Shown piece by piece: positions 1 to 8,051 of a DNA stretch of 56,922 nucleotides (within the stretch, counting starts at the first letter, position 1; every line of letters begins with the position of its first letter). Below the pieces are notes generated by a model. The model was not told the origin of the DNA and ran no database searches. It worked only from the letters and a program-made list of their open reading frames with translations. The stretch comes from Acholeplasma sp. OttesenSCG-928-E16 (GTDB lineage: Bacteria > Bacillota_I > Bacilli_A > Acholeplasmatales > Acholeplasmataceae). Made by a program: the position numbers and the translations under genes. The stretch spans positions 1 through 56,922 of the forward strand of contig JAJDIT010000007.1 in assembly GCA_030266845.1 (NCBI GenBank), written 5' to 3'.

Positions 1-885
1 AAGTACATCAATCCAAGCAATGAAAAAATAGTAAACTTTGCTAACAAAATTAAAGATAACCTATCTTCACTAGACGAAATAATTAATCGCCTTTTTTCCT
101 TTTTCGACGAAAACATCAAATATAGTAGACTGAATGCCCCTTTTACTCCACTACAAAGAAGCGATATCGATGTATTAGAAATGAAATGTGGAACATGTGG
201 GGATTATTCAAACTTAATTGTTTCTATATTAACAGCTCTCGGATTTGATATGATGTATGCTTTTGTGGATATTGATTGCTATGGTGATTCCCAAAGCCAT
301 ATCTGTTCTGCGGTGAAAGTAAATGATGAATACAAATTAATCGATGCTACAAATCCATATCGAAAATTTTTCAGACCCTTTTGTCCACATATAAAATATC
401 GATTAGTCTCAATAGATGATTTTGAAAAAGAGAAGAAAGAAGAAGAAATTTACTATTTGAATAAATCGCTTAAGGATTATGGGTCTAAGAAATTAGCTGG
501 TATTTTATATGCACCATGGATTCATGATGAAGTAGTAATCGAAACTAAAGATAAGATTGAATCAGTTTTTTTCCTCTTAATGGTAGAAAAAGACAACTGG
601 GAATTATATATTTATTACATTTCATATACGAAAGATTATGGACATATCCATTTTGAAATATTAAATAGTAAGGATGACTTGAGTATTAGGATATCCGATA
701 GAGAAAGAATAGACATATGGGATGATGACCAATTTGGAAAAAAATACGATTTGAAAGAAGTACCTTATGTTTGGATTAAAGAAAAGGTTAATAAAACTAT
801 AGAAACGATTAATAGATTTGATAAGGAAATAAAAAAAATTACCCAATCACTAAAAAAATATAAACAAAACACCGCTTCAAATTAA
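1..885 (+). CDS. Transglutaminase-like domain protein, 5' end outside the window
   Basis: The frame is open from the first base, so the gene starts upstream and at least 294 residues are visible; the Met at 181 is internal. The visible catalytic-triad candidates are a Cys in KCGTCGDYSNL, a His in SQSHICSAVKV and an Asp in YKLIDATNPYR, which is the order and spacing of transglutaminase/protease-like (papain-fold) domains. The rest is a charged region ending in a Lys-rich helix. The last codons (NTAS) are encoded by the 5' arm of the terminator hairpin at 868-897, and the stop codon lies in its loop. This suggests the natural C-terminus was replaced when the terminator was joined on. Substrate and role cannot be told. 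The transglutaminase-like assignment is from motif reading only. Confidence 0.6.
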   Translation, partial: KYINPSNEKIVNFANKIKDNLSSLDEIINRLFSFFDENIKYSRLNAPFTPLQRSDIDVLEMKCGTCGDYSNLIVSILTALGFDMMYAFVDIDCYGDSQSHICSAVKVNDEYKLIDATNPYRKFFRPFCPHIKYRLVSIDDFEKEKKEEEIYYLNKSLKDYGSKKLAGILYAPWIHDEVVIETKDKIESVFFLLMVEKDNWELYIYYISYTKDYGHIHFEILNSKDDLSIRISDRERIDIWDDDQFGKKYDLKEVPYVWIKEKVNKTIETINRFDKEIKKITQSLKKYKQNTASN

Positions 886-897
886 TGAGGCGGTGTT
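868..897 (+). terminator. Terminator hairpin overlapping the end of the transglutaminase-like gene
   Basis: An 11-bp stem (868-878 with 887-897) has an 8-nt loop and is followed by TATTAGT. It closely resembles the hairpin at 3466-3495 next to tRNA-Arg. Both are followed within about 10 nt by the same tRNA 3'-end sequence. Confidence 0.6.
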
Positions 898-907
898 ATT
901 AGTATAA

Positions 908-923
908 TGGCGTTCCCGATTGG
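908..923 (-). repeat. Remnant copy of the tRNA-Arg 3' end (left copy)
   Basis: Sixteen bases match the 3' end of the tRNA-Arg at 3505-3520 with one difference (TGGCGTTCCCGATTGG against TGGCGTTCCCAATTGG). The T-loop and the rest of the tRNA are absent here. Together with the neighbouring hairpin it forms a direct repeat of about 55 bp, 2597 bp from the right copy. It looks like an attachment-site or duplication scar. No integrase gene is visible between the copies. Confidence 0.55.
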
Positions 924-1175
924 GGGAATGCTTTTAAAAATAATCCAAGGAAAAATGGCTTTATAAAACAATTTTAATACACGATGAAATGGGAAACTAA
1001 TATTTAGGCATAAATAAAGTTACTATACTTTATCTATACTTATACGTTCAATTAAAGTAATAGAAATTCTTAGTATTATAAATGATTAATGCTTCTTAGT
1101 GCTATATCGTGTCAATTCATGGAATAATGGTGCATCAATTATAGGATTATAAAGGTGACAACTGGGTGATTTATT
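924..1175. other. Non-coding stretch after the tRNA remnant
   Basis: About 250 bp of AT-rich sequence without a convincing gene, RNA or strong hairpin. It separates the tRNA-Arg remnant from the first small gene of the putative inserted segment. Confidence 0.4.
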
Positions 1176-1397
1176 ATGTGCCATTTTGGTGAATTAGATG
1201 ATAATAATTTAATCTCATTGATTTCAAGTCACGTAGAGGGAACAAACAAATTCGAAATCACTCCAAAAGGCTTTTCAATTCATGAGGGGTTTGATGGTTA
1301 TTATATTTTTCTTAAAGTAATAGTAGATAGATTTACTTTTGAAGAAATCGGTTTAAATGATGAATCAATTATTATCCATGTTTTTGACTTAAAATAG
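1176..1397 (+). CDS. Small hypothetical protein (73 aa)
   Basis: I do not recognise this protein. It is soluble and acidic, with no membrane segment or known motif. A weak ribosome site (GGGTGA) lies about 9 nt before the ATG. It sits alone inside the segment flanked by tRNA-Arg 3'-end copies. The reading frame is short enough to be chance, but its composition (Glu/Asp/Ile-rich, no runs) resembles real protein. Confidence 0.4.
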   Translation: MCHFGELDDNNLISLISSHVEGTNKFEITPKGFSIHEGFDGYYIFLKVIVDRFTFEEIGLNDESIIIHVFDLK

Positions 1398-1514
1398 GTT
1401 TTTAACAAGTATGATAATGTTGAAACATTTTTGCATTAATATTAGTGGTTAGCGAACTTTTTAATGAAAAAATGATCTCTTTTGGAATTATTTAATCAAG
1501 GCAGCGAAAAACAG

Positions 1515-1575
1515 CGATTGAATCGTCCGAAAATCACGGAATGGAATTGACGAAAATCGCGGAGTATGATATAAT
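1515..1575 (+). promoter_or_regulatory. Promoter with operator-like repeats for the DUF4143-type ATPase
   Basis: A near-consensus promoter is visible: TTGACG (1547-1552), a 17-nt spacer, then TATAAT (1570-1575) with TGA before it (extended -10). A 13-base direct repeat, CGAAAATC(A/G)CGGA, occurs at 1528-1540 and 1551-1563. The second copy overlaps the -35 and the spacer. A perfect inverted repeat CGATT-G-AATCG lies at 1515-1525. The arrangement suggests repressor binding. Confidence 0.6.
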
Positions 1576-1599
1576 AAAGTCGAAAAGAGGGATTATATT

Positions 1600-2886
1600 A
1601 TGTCATTAAGAAAAGAAGGCTATAAGTCGAGAATTATTGATAAGGTAATTGAGAACAAACTAAATACATTTGGTGCTGTTTGCATAGAGGGACCAAAATG
1701 GTGTGGTAAAACATGGGCTTCACTTAATCACTCAAATAGTGTTGTTTTTTTAGGAGATCCAACAAATAATTATCAAAATAAAAGGCTCGCAGAAACCAGT
1801 ACTCATCTAGTATTGAATGGTGATATGCCTAGGTTAATTGATGAGTGGCAAGAAGTCCCTGAAATATGGGATGCCGTTAGACACAAAGTGGACGAAAGTA
1901 TTGGAGTCGGCAAATTCATCTTAACCGGCTCATCTACACCAACTCATAAAGGAATATTACATTCAGGAACTGGAAGAATAGCCAGGATTAGAATGAGACC
2001 AATGACATTATATGAATCGGGAGACTCGAGTGGTACTGTTTCTCTAAATGATTTGTTTGAAAATAAAGAATTTGCTTTTTTAACAAGCGACGTGTCTCTT
2101 GAAAAAATAATAGATATTATAGTAAGAGGGGGTTGGCCAAATAGCATCAACAAGTCAAGAAAACAAACATTAGATATTACAAAGGAGTATATTAATTCAA
2201 TTATAGAAGAAGACTTCACAAGAGTAGATGGAATAAAGAGAAACAAAGTAAAAGTAGCATATTTATTAAGGTCTTTGGCAAGAAATGAAAGCACAATGGC
2301 AAGTAATAGTACCTTAAGAAAAGATATTACCGAAAACGAAGATGATTCAGTTGACATTGATACAATTGCAGATTATTTAGATGTGTTTGAAAGATTATTT
2401 TTAATTGACAATCAACCTGCTTTTAATCCTAACTTTAGATCATCAATAAGAGTTGCACGTTCTCCTAAACGACATCTGGTTGATCCATCATTAGCTATTG
2501 CTGCATTAGACTTATCACACGAAAAGCTACTAGATGATTTGGATACGTTAGGTCTTATGTTTGAAAGTCTTGTAGTTAGAGATTTAAGAATTTATGGTGA
2601 AACTAATGGGGGAAAAATTTACCACTACCGAAACTTTAATACGAATAAAGAATTAGATGCAGTTATAGAGTATCCTGATGGAAGATGGGGTGGTTTCGAA
2701 ATTAAACTTGGCTTTAATAAAGTCGATGAAGCAGCAAAGAACCTTATTGATATCGCAAATTATATGGAATCACAGGACAAGTCAAAGAAACCAGCATTTC
2801 TATGTGTTATATGTGGGCTAACAACCGCAGCATACAAAAGAGAAGATGGGGTATATGTTATACCAATAACTGCTTTAAAACATTAA
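1600..2886 (+). CDS. AAA-type ATPase with DUF4143-like C-terminal domain
   Basis: This 428-residue protein has a Walker A loop GPKWCGKTW (about residues 31-39), a Walker B-like LIDEWQEVPEIWD near 80, and a sensor-1-like FILTGSS near 108. The C-terminal part contains ELDAVIEYPDGR and GFEIKLG, a D...E.K arrangement typical of the PD-(D/E)XK nuclease-like fold of the DUF4143 family. Members are common accessory genes of low-GC and anaerobic bacteria and archaea, often near mobile DNA, and their role is not settled. An AGAGGG ribosome site precedes the ATG. It is the only large gene in the segment between the two tRNA-Arg 3'-end copies and has its own operator-like promoter. The family call is firm; the function is unknown. 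Confidence 0.85.
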   Translation: MSLRKEGYKSRIIDKVIENKLNTFGAVCIEGPKWCGKTWASLNHSNSVVFLGDPTNNYQNKRLAETSTHLVLNGDMPRLIDEWQEVPEIWDAVRHKVDESIGVGKFILTGSSTPTHKGILHSGTGRIARIRMRPMTLYESGDSSGTVSLNDLFENKEFAFLTSDVSLEKIIDIIVRGGWPNSINKSRKQTLDITKEYINSIIEEDFTRVDGIKRNKVKVAYLLRSLARNESTMASNSTLRKDITENEDDSVDIDTIADYLDVFERLFLIDNQPAFNPNFRSSIRVARSPKRHLVDPSLAIAALDLSHEKLLDDLDTLGLMFESLVVRDLRIYGETNGGKIYHYRNFNTNKELDAVIEYPDGRWGGFEIKLGFNKVDEAAKNLIDIANYMESQDKSKKPAFLCVICGLTTAAYKREDGVYVIPITALKH

Positions 2887-3098
2887 ACGAGAAGAAACTA
2901 TAGGTAAAATCGTACTTGATGATATATAGATAATTCATCAGCTGACTAAAAGTGGCGGTTGGGTCAAAAAAAGTAAGCTGGTTGAAAGATAAAGCCACAT
3001 TTGAAAAATATATAATAATTGGTGATAATGTTACAGATATAGAGTAAAAAAAATATTAAATTCTAATGGTTTAGATGAATAACTTAGAAGGATGAATT

Positions 3099-3434
3099 AT
3101 GAATAAATATACAAGACAGTTAATCGTAGTAATAATATTTTCGATTGTTCTTTCATTCGGAGCAGTGATTTTGATTTACTTAGATCCAAATCCTGATCAA
3201 ACTGGTCAGATATTAACATATATATGGTTACCAATATGGATTTTTAGTATAATTCCAGCCTATATTTTTTGGATTAATTGGTTTAACTCAAAAAGTTTTG
3301 AACAGGGAGTATGGATTGGCCTAGTATTGAGGGTAGGACTTTTTATTCTTCCAATACTAATTGCACCGTTTTTAGCTGTTAAATATTTTATTTTTATTGC
3401 AAAAAATATAAAGAATGAAAATTCTACAGGGTAA
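3099..3434 (+). CDS. Small membrane protein (111 aa), unknown function
   Basis: Three hydrophobic segments are visible: about residues 7-28, 42-60 and 72-98. A short polar linker lies between each, and the tail is basic. A good ribosome site (AGAAGG) precedes the ATG. No family is recognised. It is the last gene before the terminator and tRNA-Arg and lies inside the putative inserted segment. Confidence 0.6.
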   Translation: MNKYTRQLIVVIIFSIVLSFGAVILIYLDPNPDQTGQILTYIWLPIWIFSIIPAYIFWINWFNSKSFEQGVWIGLVLRVGLFILPILIAPFLAVKYFIFIAKNIKNENSTG

Positions 3435-3465
3435 CAGTTACCTAAAATATAATAAGTATAGATAA

Positions 3466-3495
3466 AACACCACCTCATTAACTTGAAGTGGTGTT
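3466..3495. terminator. Bidirectional terminator beside tRNA-Arg
   Basis: An 8-bp stem (AACACCAC with GTGGTGTT), extended by three more pairs past one mismatch, has A/T runs on both sides. It can end the small membrane-protein transcript from the left and the tRNA-Arg transcript from the right. It is paralogous to the hairpin at 868-897. Confidence 0.7.
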
Positions 3496-3504
3496 ATTTA
3501 TAAA

Positions 3505-3581
3505 TGGCGTTCCCAATTGGATTCGAACCAACGACCTGTCGCTTAGGAGGCGACCGCTCTATCCATCTGAGCTATGAGAAC
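3505..3581 (-). tRNA. tRNA-Arg (anticodon CCU), CCA encoded
   Basis: Read on the minus strand, the sequence folds into a full cloverleaf. The acceptor is GTTCTCA/TGGGAAC, the D arm GCTC...GAGC and the anticodon arm GTCGC-CTCCTAA-GCGAC. The T arm is GTTGG-TTCGAAT-CCAAT, and the discriminator G is followed by CCA. The anticodon CCU reads AGG. A promoter lies just upstream on the minus strand. The 3' end is duplicated in part at 908-923. Confidence 0.97.
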
Positions 3582-3589
3582 GTAATAAA

Positions 3590-3619
3590 ATTATACAATT
3601 TTAGGTTATTGATAGTCAA
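3590..3619 (-). promoter_or_regulatory. tRNA-Arg promoter
   Basis: On the minus strand: TTGACT, 18-nt spacer, TATAAT, ending 8 bases before the mature tRNA 5' end. Confidence 0.7.
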
Positions 3620-3675
3620 GATACATTGTTGTTTCCATTGTAATTCGCTTTATAAAACACTTTTCAGTTATTGTA

Positions 3676-3704
3676 TTGTATATATTTTGAAAATTTGATA
3701 GAAT
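3676..3704 (+). promoter_or_regulatory. Promoter of the Sel1-repeat operon
   Basis: TTGTAT (3676-3681), 17-nt spacer, TAGAAT (3699-3704) preceded by TGA. The start site would fall about nine bases before the ribosome site GGAGGTG at 3714. Confidence 0.6.
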
Positions 3705-3727
3705 ATATATAAATGGAGGTGTTAACC

Positions 3728-4771
3728 TTGGATGATCATTTAAACAAAAAACTACTTCAAGATAAGAGTGTCTTTAATAAAGGAGCTTATTGGCTTATTA
3801 AAGCGGCAGATAAAGGAAACAAAGAAGCTCAAAAAGAACTAGCGGATAGCTATCTTTTAGGCTTAAATGGTTTAGAAAAAAGCACCGTTAAGGCTGATTT
3901 TTGGAATCGCCAATACGAAAAGCAACCAACTCCTGCCAGATTTGAAAAAGCAATTAAGCCAGAGGTAAAAAAAGTTGAAGAGCAACCAAATAAGCAAGAA
4001 AAACCCATAAAAAAACTATCTGAGGCTACACTAATTCTTTTAAAAAGTGCTGAGGCAGGCATCAAAGAATCGCAATTTTTAGTTGGAGAAAAATATGCTC
4101 AGGGCGAGGACTTTGATAAAAATGATAAAATCGCGTTTGAGTGGTACTTAAAAGCAGCTAACGGTGGTTTAGAGAGAGCTATGGTTACTGTAGGTATCTG
4201 TTATAAAGAAGGTATCGGAGTAAGAAAAAATGAAGATGTAGCTTATGAGTGGTTTGAAAAAGCGGCTGACTTAGGGTACCCACCTGCATATTTTGAGATA
4301 GGATTATGCCATTTTGAAGGAGTTGCCGTTGTTTTAAACAAAAGGATCGCTTTTGAATATATCAATAAATCGATTGAAGCTGGATATCCAAGAGCTATCT
4401 CCTTTCTAGCTGATTGTTATTTAAGTGGAAATGGTGTTCAAAAAGACTCTGTTAAAGCTAAAGAACTATATGAAGAAGCAGCTAAGAAAAATAATCCCCA
4501 TGCACTATATAAACTTGGTGAGATGTACGGTGGAAATTATTTAAGCGTTGAAAAAAATGAGAAAAAAGCAGCTGCATGGTATGCCAAAGCGGCAGCGTTA
4601 AATCATGAAGATGCAGAATATATGTTAGGTTACTATTACGCATATGGCAAGGGTGGTTTAAAACAAAACATGCAAAAAGCGCACGATTTATTTATGAAAT
4701 CCGCTAAAAAAGGTAATAAATTCGCAATTGCTGGCCTTAAAAAATTATTTGATGAGGAGGTCACTAAATGA
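3728..4771 (+). CDS. Sel1-repeat (TPR-like) protein
   Basis: The protein (about 347 residues) consists of Sel1-like repeats of about 36 residues, such as AFEWYLKAANGG...AMVTVGICYKEGIGVRKN and the run AYEWFEKAADLGY. Around eight are readable, broken by a charged Lys/Glu/Pro linker near residues 75-105. Such alpha-solenoids mediate protein contacts. No signal peptide is seen, so it is probably cytoplasmic. I prefer the TTG at 3728, because the strong ribosome site GGAGGTG (3714-3720) sits 7 nt before it. The ATG at 3713 overlaps that site and would be almost leaderless. The gene overlaps the next one by 4 nt, so the two are translated together and may interact. The partner process is unknown. 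Confidence 0.8.
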   Translation: MDDHLNKKLLQDKSVFNKGAYWLIKAADKGNKEAQKELADSYLLGLNGLEKSTVKADFWNRQYEKQPTPARFEKAIKPEVKKVEEQPNKQEKPIKKLSEATLILLKSAEAGIKESQFLVGEKYAQGEDFDKNDKIAFEWYLKAANGGLERAMVTVGICYKEGIGVRKNEDVAYEWFEKAADLGYPPAYFEIGLCHFEGVAVVLNKRIAFEYINKSIEAGYPRAISFLADCYLSGNGVQKDSVKAKELYEEAAKKNNPHALYKLGEMYGGNYLSVEKNEKKAAAWYAKAAALNHEDAEYMLGYYYAYGKGGLKQNMQKAHDLFMKSAKKGNKFAIAGLKKLFDEEVTK

Positions 4772-5754
4772 GAGTATTTCGAGGAATATGGCGTGTAATA
4801 CGTTGGATAATCTATCTAGTATTATTATTGGCCCTTCCAATAGCCATTACTTTTGGAGTGGGATGGATAAAAAACGGCGATGAATCGTTTGCTGTTCAAT
4901 TAAAAACGGACCTAATTAAGCTTAACTACAACGTTACACTTGTTAAGGTGACAACTTTTGGTGAAGAAAAAATAGATTATATCAACTGTGATGATGAAAC
5001 ATCTATCATGTTATTTGATATTAGTGGATTTGGAGTATCTTATTATCAAGGAGAGGGAGATTTATCAAAAGTAAAAGTGGTAACTACCTCGCTACCTCCA
5101 AATAGTAATGTAATAGATAAAGATAACATATTAAGCGTTGAGGCAACCTTTTTGGTTGGTGGATCATTAATAATCTATATTGTGTTATTAATTTTGATGT
5201 TAGTACATATCAAAAAAAGAGGGAAAAACGAAAATAGTCAAAATCAGATTGCCGCTGCAAGAGAATCTATTTCATCTCCAAATGATTTAGAAATAAATTT
5301 AAAAGAAGAAATAGAAGTTTCAGAAGAAGTCGTAGCTGTAGATGAAAATGAAGAAAAAAAATACGATGATGATCTATTCGAACCAATATCTGATGAACAA
5401 AATATTGACGAACCGGAAGAAAAAATAAGTTTCAACGATGAAGATATCTTCCACGAAGAAGAAAAAGGCCTTATTATTTCAAGAGAAGAGAATAAAGAAA
5501 AAATAGAATCATATAAGTATGTAGATGAAGTGAACAAGGCAAAAGAAAAAGAAAATTTAGTTGAAATAGAAACAAAATGGTGTAAAATATTGGCAGAGCA
5601 AGGTGATAAGGAGGCTCAATACGCGCTTGCAGTATACTATGCAAACGGGTATAAAGATGTTGAAAGAAGTGAAATATTATCTCAATATTGGCTAAGGAAA
5701 GCTGCCGACAATGGTCACGAAAAAGCCATTGAAATTTTAAAAGAAAACGAATAA
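4768..5754 (+). CDS. Membrane-anchored protein with C-terminal Sel1 repeats
   Basis: The protein (328 residues) has a hydrophobic segment at about 12-32 and a second at about 128-148. Between them is a small extracytoplasmic domain of about 95 residues. After the second segment comes a very acidic, low-complexity cytoplasmic linker (about 155-270) rich in Glu and Asp. It ends in one to two Sel1 repeats (KWCKILAEQGDKEAQYALA and SQYWLRKAADNGHEKAIEIL). The start overlaps the stop of the preceding Sel1 gene (ATGA), so the pair forms one operon. The layout suggests a membrane anchor or receptor for the soluble Sel1 partner, which is inference. No family name is recognised for the extracytoplasmic part. 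Confidence 0.75.
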   Translation: MRVFRGIWRVIRWIIYLVLLLALPIAITFGVGWIKNGDESFAVQLKTDLIKLNYNVTLVKVTTFGEEKIDYINCDDETSIMLFDISGFGVSYYQGEGDLSKVKVVTTSLPPNSNVIDKDNILSVEATFLVGGSLIIYIVLLILMLVHIKKRGKNENSQNQIAAARESISSPNDLEINLKEEIEVSEEVVAVDENEEKKYDDDLFEPISDEQNIDEPEEKISFNDEDIFHEEEKGLIISREENKEKIESYKYVDEVNKAKEKENLVEIETKWCKILAEQGDKEAQYALAVYYANGYKDVERSEILSQYWLRKAADNGHEKAIEILKENE

Positions 5755-5778
5755 GAGAATAGTAACATATATCTATTG

Positions 5779-5950
5779 TTAAGAGAGTCTATGGTTGGTG
5801 AGAATAGATGAATGGAAATATGCGAATCTACTCTTAAGTGATGCTAATCCCATCCGTATGTCTGCGTTAAAGATAAAAGGGCTAGAACATCTAGAACTAA
5901 GGTGGTACCGCGATTTCAAGTCGTCCTTATTATGAGGGCGACTTTTATAT
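5779..5950 (+). promoter_or_regulatory. Serine T-box riboswitch with terminator
   Basis: The leader begins with stem I (TTAAGAG at 5779-5785 pairing with CTCTTAA at 5831-5837). The specifier loop holds GCGAATCTA, giving the Ser codon UCU at 5827-5829. The T-box core AAGGTGGTACCGCG is at 5899-5912. It is followed by a 9-bp terminator stem, GTCGTCCTT with GAGGGCGAC, and TTTTATAT (5920-5950). Uncharged tRNA-Ser is expected to favour the antiterminator and raise serS expression. Confidence 0.95.
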
Positions 5951-5976
5951 TTAAAAGAAGATAAAAGGAGAGACAC

Positions 5977-7248
5977 ATGTTAGATTTAAAATTTGTCGTA
6001 GACAACATTGAAGAAGTAATAAAAAAACTGGATACCAGAAAAGGTGATCACAGTTATTTAAGAGAGTTACTACCACTTCAATCAAGAAGAAAAGAAATAA
6101 TTGTAGAAGTCGAAAAGTTAAAAGCCAAGAGAAATGATGCCTCAAAAAGAATTGGCGAACTTAAAAGAGAAAAAAAGGATGCAACCAAACTTTTAAACGA
6201 AGTATCGGATATAGGCACTAATATTCAAAAATTAGACGATTCGTTAAAAGAAATAGAAGAAAAAATTCAAGGCATCCTTGATATAACCCCAAATATCCCA
6301 AATGTTGATACTCCAATAGGATCAAGCGAAGATGATAATGTAGAGTTATATAAAGTAGGAAAAATAAGAGATTTTACTTTTAAACCCAAAGATCATATCG
6401 CTCTTGGTGAAAAACTAGGCATCTTAGATTTTGAAAGAGCCGGGAAAATTACAGGCGCAAGATTTGTTATTGATAAAGGACTAGGTGCGAGACTAGAAAG
6501 AGCACTAATTCAGTTTATGATGGATTTGCATGCTATCGAGAATGGATATACCGAATGTATACCTCCATATATAGTTAATGGTGACTCAATGTATGGAACG
6601 GGACAGTTTCCTAAATTTAAGGAAGATGCTTTCAAATTAGAAGGATTTGATTGGTACTTAAACCCAACAGCTGAAGTACCAACAATTAATATGTATCGTA
6701 ATGAAATTATTGATGGAGATTCTCTTCCACTAAAATTTGTATCATATACTACAGCCTTTAGGTCAGAAGCTGGCTCTGCCGGTAAAGACACAAGAGGAAT
6801 TCTAAGGCAACATCAATTTAACAAAGTAGAATTAATCAAATTTTCTAAACCAGAAGAATCATATAATGACTTATTAGAACTTCTAAGAAACTCAGAAGAA
6901 GTATTAAAACGTCTAGAGATACCTTACCGAGTAGTTGCATTATCGACTGGAGATTTAGGTTTTGGAGCAGCCAAAACCTATGATATTGAAGTTTGGCTTC
7001 CTGGTCAGGATTGCTACCGCGAGATTGCTTCGATATCAAATGATGAAGACTTTCAAGCAAGAAGAGCGAATATTAGATTTAAGAGAAATAAAGAGGCTAA
7101 AACTGAATATGTTCACACACTAAATGGTTCTGGTTTGGCAGTTGGAAGAACGATGATAGCTGTTATCGAAAATTATCAAAATGAAGATGGAACGATCACT
7201 ATTCCAAAAGCCCTAATTCCATATATGAAAGTAGACATAATCAAATAA
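5977..7248 (+). CDS. serS: Seryl-tRNA synthetase
   Basis: A class II aminoacyl-tRNA synthetase that charges tRNA-Ser with serine in the cytosol. At 423 residues it has the usual bacterial length. The N-terminal antiparallel coiled-coil arm that binds the tRNA long extra arm is seen at about residues 30-105. Motif 2 is [14 protein letters not shown]...RQHQF at about 262-282. Motif 3 is [19 protein letters not shown] near 380-400. The ribosome site AAAGGAG precedes the ATG. Expression is controlled by the Ser T-box directly upstream. The gene stands alone downstream of the T-box, and the next promoter is at 7334. Confidence 0.98.
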   Translation: MLDLKFVVDNIEEVIKKLDTRKGDHSYLRELLPLQSRRKEIIVEVEKLKAKRNDASKRIGELKREKKDATKLLNEVSDIGTNIQKLDDSLKEIEEKIQGILDITPNIPNVDTPIGSSEDDNVELYKVGKIRDFTFKPKDHIALGEKLGILDFERAGKITGARFVIDKGLGARLERALIQFMMDLHAIENGYTECIPPYIVNGDSMYGTGQFPKFKEDAFKLEGFDWYLNPTAEVPTINMYRNEIIDGDSLPLKFVSYTTAFRSEAGSAGKDTRGILRQHQFNKVELIKFSKPEESYNDLLELLRNSEEVLKRLEIPYRVVALSTGDLGFGAAKTYDIEVWLPGQDCYREIASISNDEDFQARRANIRFKRNKEAKTEYVHTLNGSGLAVGRTMIAVIENYQNEDGTITIPKALIPYMKVDIIK

Positions 7249-7333
7249 CATAATTTTACATAAAAAAACAATTGTAATCACATAATAAAATGATAATATA
7301 AAGGTGCTTCAATTTTCTCTCTTTAATATTTGA

Positions 7334-7368
7334 TGCTATAATAAGTGTGCCTAGGCATACTTATTATA
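7334..7368 (+). promoter_or_regulatory. Extended -10 promoter embedded in a 32-bp palindrome
   Basis: TGC-TATAAT lies at 7334-7342. Positions 7337-7368 form a near-perfect palindrome (15 of 16 symmetric pairs) centred on CCTAGG at 7350-7355. It covers the -10 hexamer and the predicted start site. It can act as an operator for a dimeric regulator, probably the response regulator itself, or as a hairpin at the 5' end of the mRNA. Confidence 0.65.
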
Positions 7369-7388
7369 CTATATGTAGGAGGTATAAA

Positions 7389-8042
7389 ATGAAAATATAT
7401 TATGTAGAAGATGAAAAAGATTTATCTGAGTTAATTAGAAAGTATTTAACAAGAGAAGGTTATGATGTAACCTGTTTTTACAATGGTGAAGACGCAATGC
7501 AGCATATTAAAGACGATTGCGATCTATGGATACTTGATATTATGTTAACTGGAGAAATAAGTGGTTATGATTTAATCAAGGCTTTAAAAGACAACCATAG
7601 TCCTTCTAGTGTTATCTTTACCTCAGCTAGGGATCAAGATTTAGACAAAATAATGGGACTAGAATTGGGCAGTGACGATTATCTTGCTAAACCATACTCA
7701 CCACGAGAACTTATTTTAAGAGTTAAGGCGATATTAAAAAGAAGTACTGCAAATTCACCGCAAGTTATTTCATACGATAGCTATGAAATAAATGTAGATA
7801 GAAGAGAGATAAAAGATAAAGAAGCGATAGTTGATTTAACTAACAAAGAATTTGAACTATTATTATTTTTTCTAAAAAATAAAAACGTTGCTTTTGAAAG
7901 AGAAGTTATTCTTAGAAATGTATGGGGTGACAACTATTATGGAAGCGATCGTGTTGTAGACGATTTATTAAGAAGGTTAAGAAGAAAGATGCCAAGTCTT
8001 AGAATTGAAACTATCTATGGTTTTGGGTATCGACTCCTCTAA
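7389..8042 (+). CDS. OmpR-family response regulator
   Basis: The protein (217 residues) has a receiver domain at about 1-115 followed by an OmpR/PhoB winged-helix DNA-binding domain at about 125-217 (ending ETIYGFGYRLL). Receiver residues are visible: acidic pocket E7-D8, phospho-acceptor D50 (DLWILDIML), a Thr/Ser in FTSARD, and the Lys of YLAKPYSP. The ATG at 7389 is chosen because AGGAGG precedes it by 6 nt; the upstream in-frame GTG at 7347 lies inside the promoter palindrome. It is followed by its histidine kinase 9 nt downstream. The palindrome over the promoter suggests autoregulation. The stimulus is unknown. Confidence 0.93.
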   Translation: MKIYYVEDEKDLSELIRKYLTREGYDVTCFYNGEDAMQHIKDDCDLWILDIMLTGEISGYDLIKALKDNHSPSSVIFTSARDQDLDKIMGLELGSDDYLAKPYSPRELILRVKAILKRSTANSPQVISYDSYEINVDRREIKDKEAIVDLTNKEFELLLFFLKNKNVAFEREVILRNVWGDNYYGSDRVVDDLLRRLRRKMPSLRIETIYGFGYRLL

Positions 8043-8051
8043 AAATATTTA

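Noticed and set aside
2887-3098. Possible remnant of a zinc/MDR oxidoreductase C-terminus (ETIGKIVLDDI in one frame)
   Set aside because: Only about a dozen residues match by eye, and stops follow; too little to call.
3504-3698. Plus-strand open frame over the tRNA-Arg
   Set aside because: It runs through the tRNA and its promoter on the opposite strand; composition is not protein-like.
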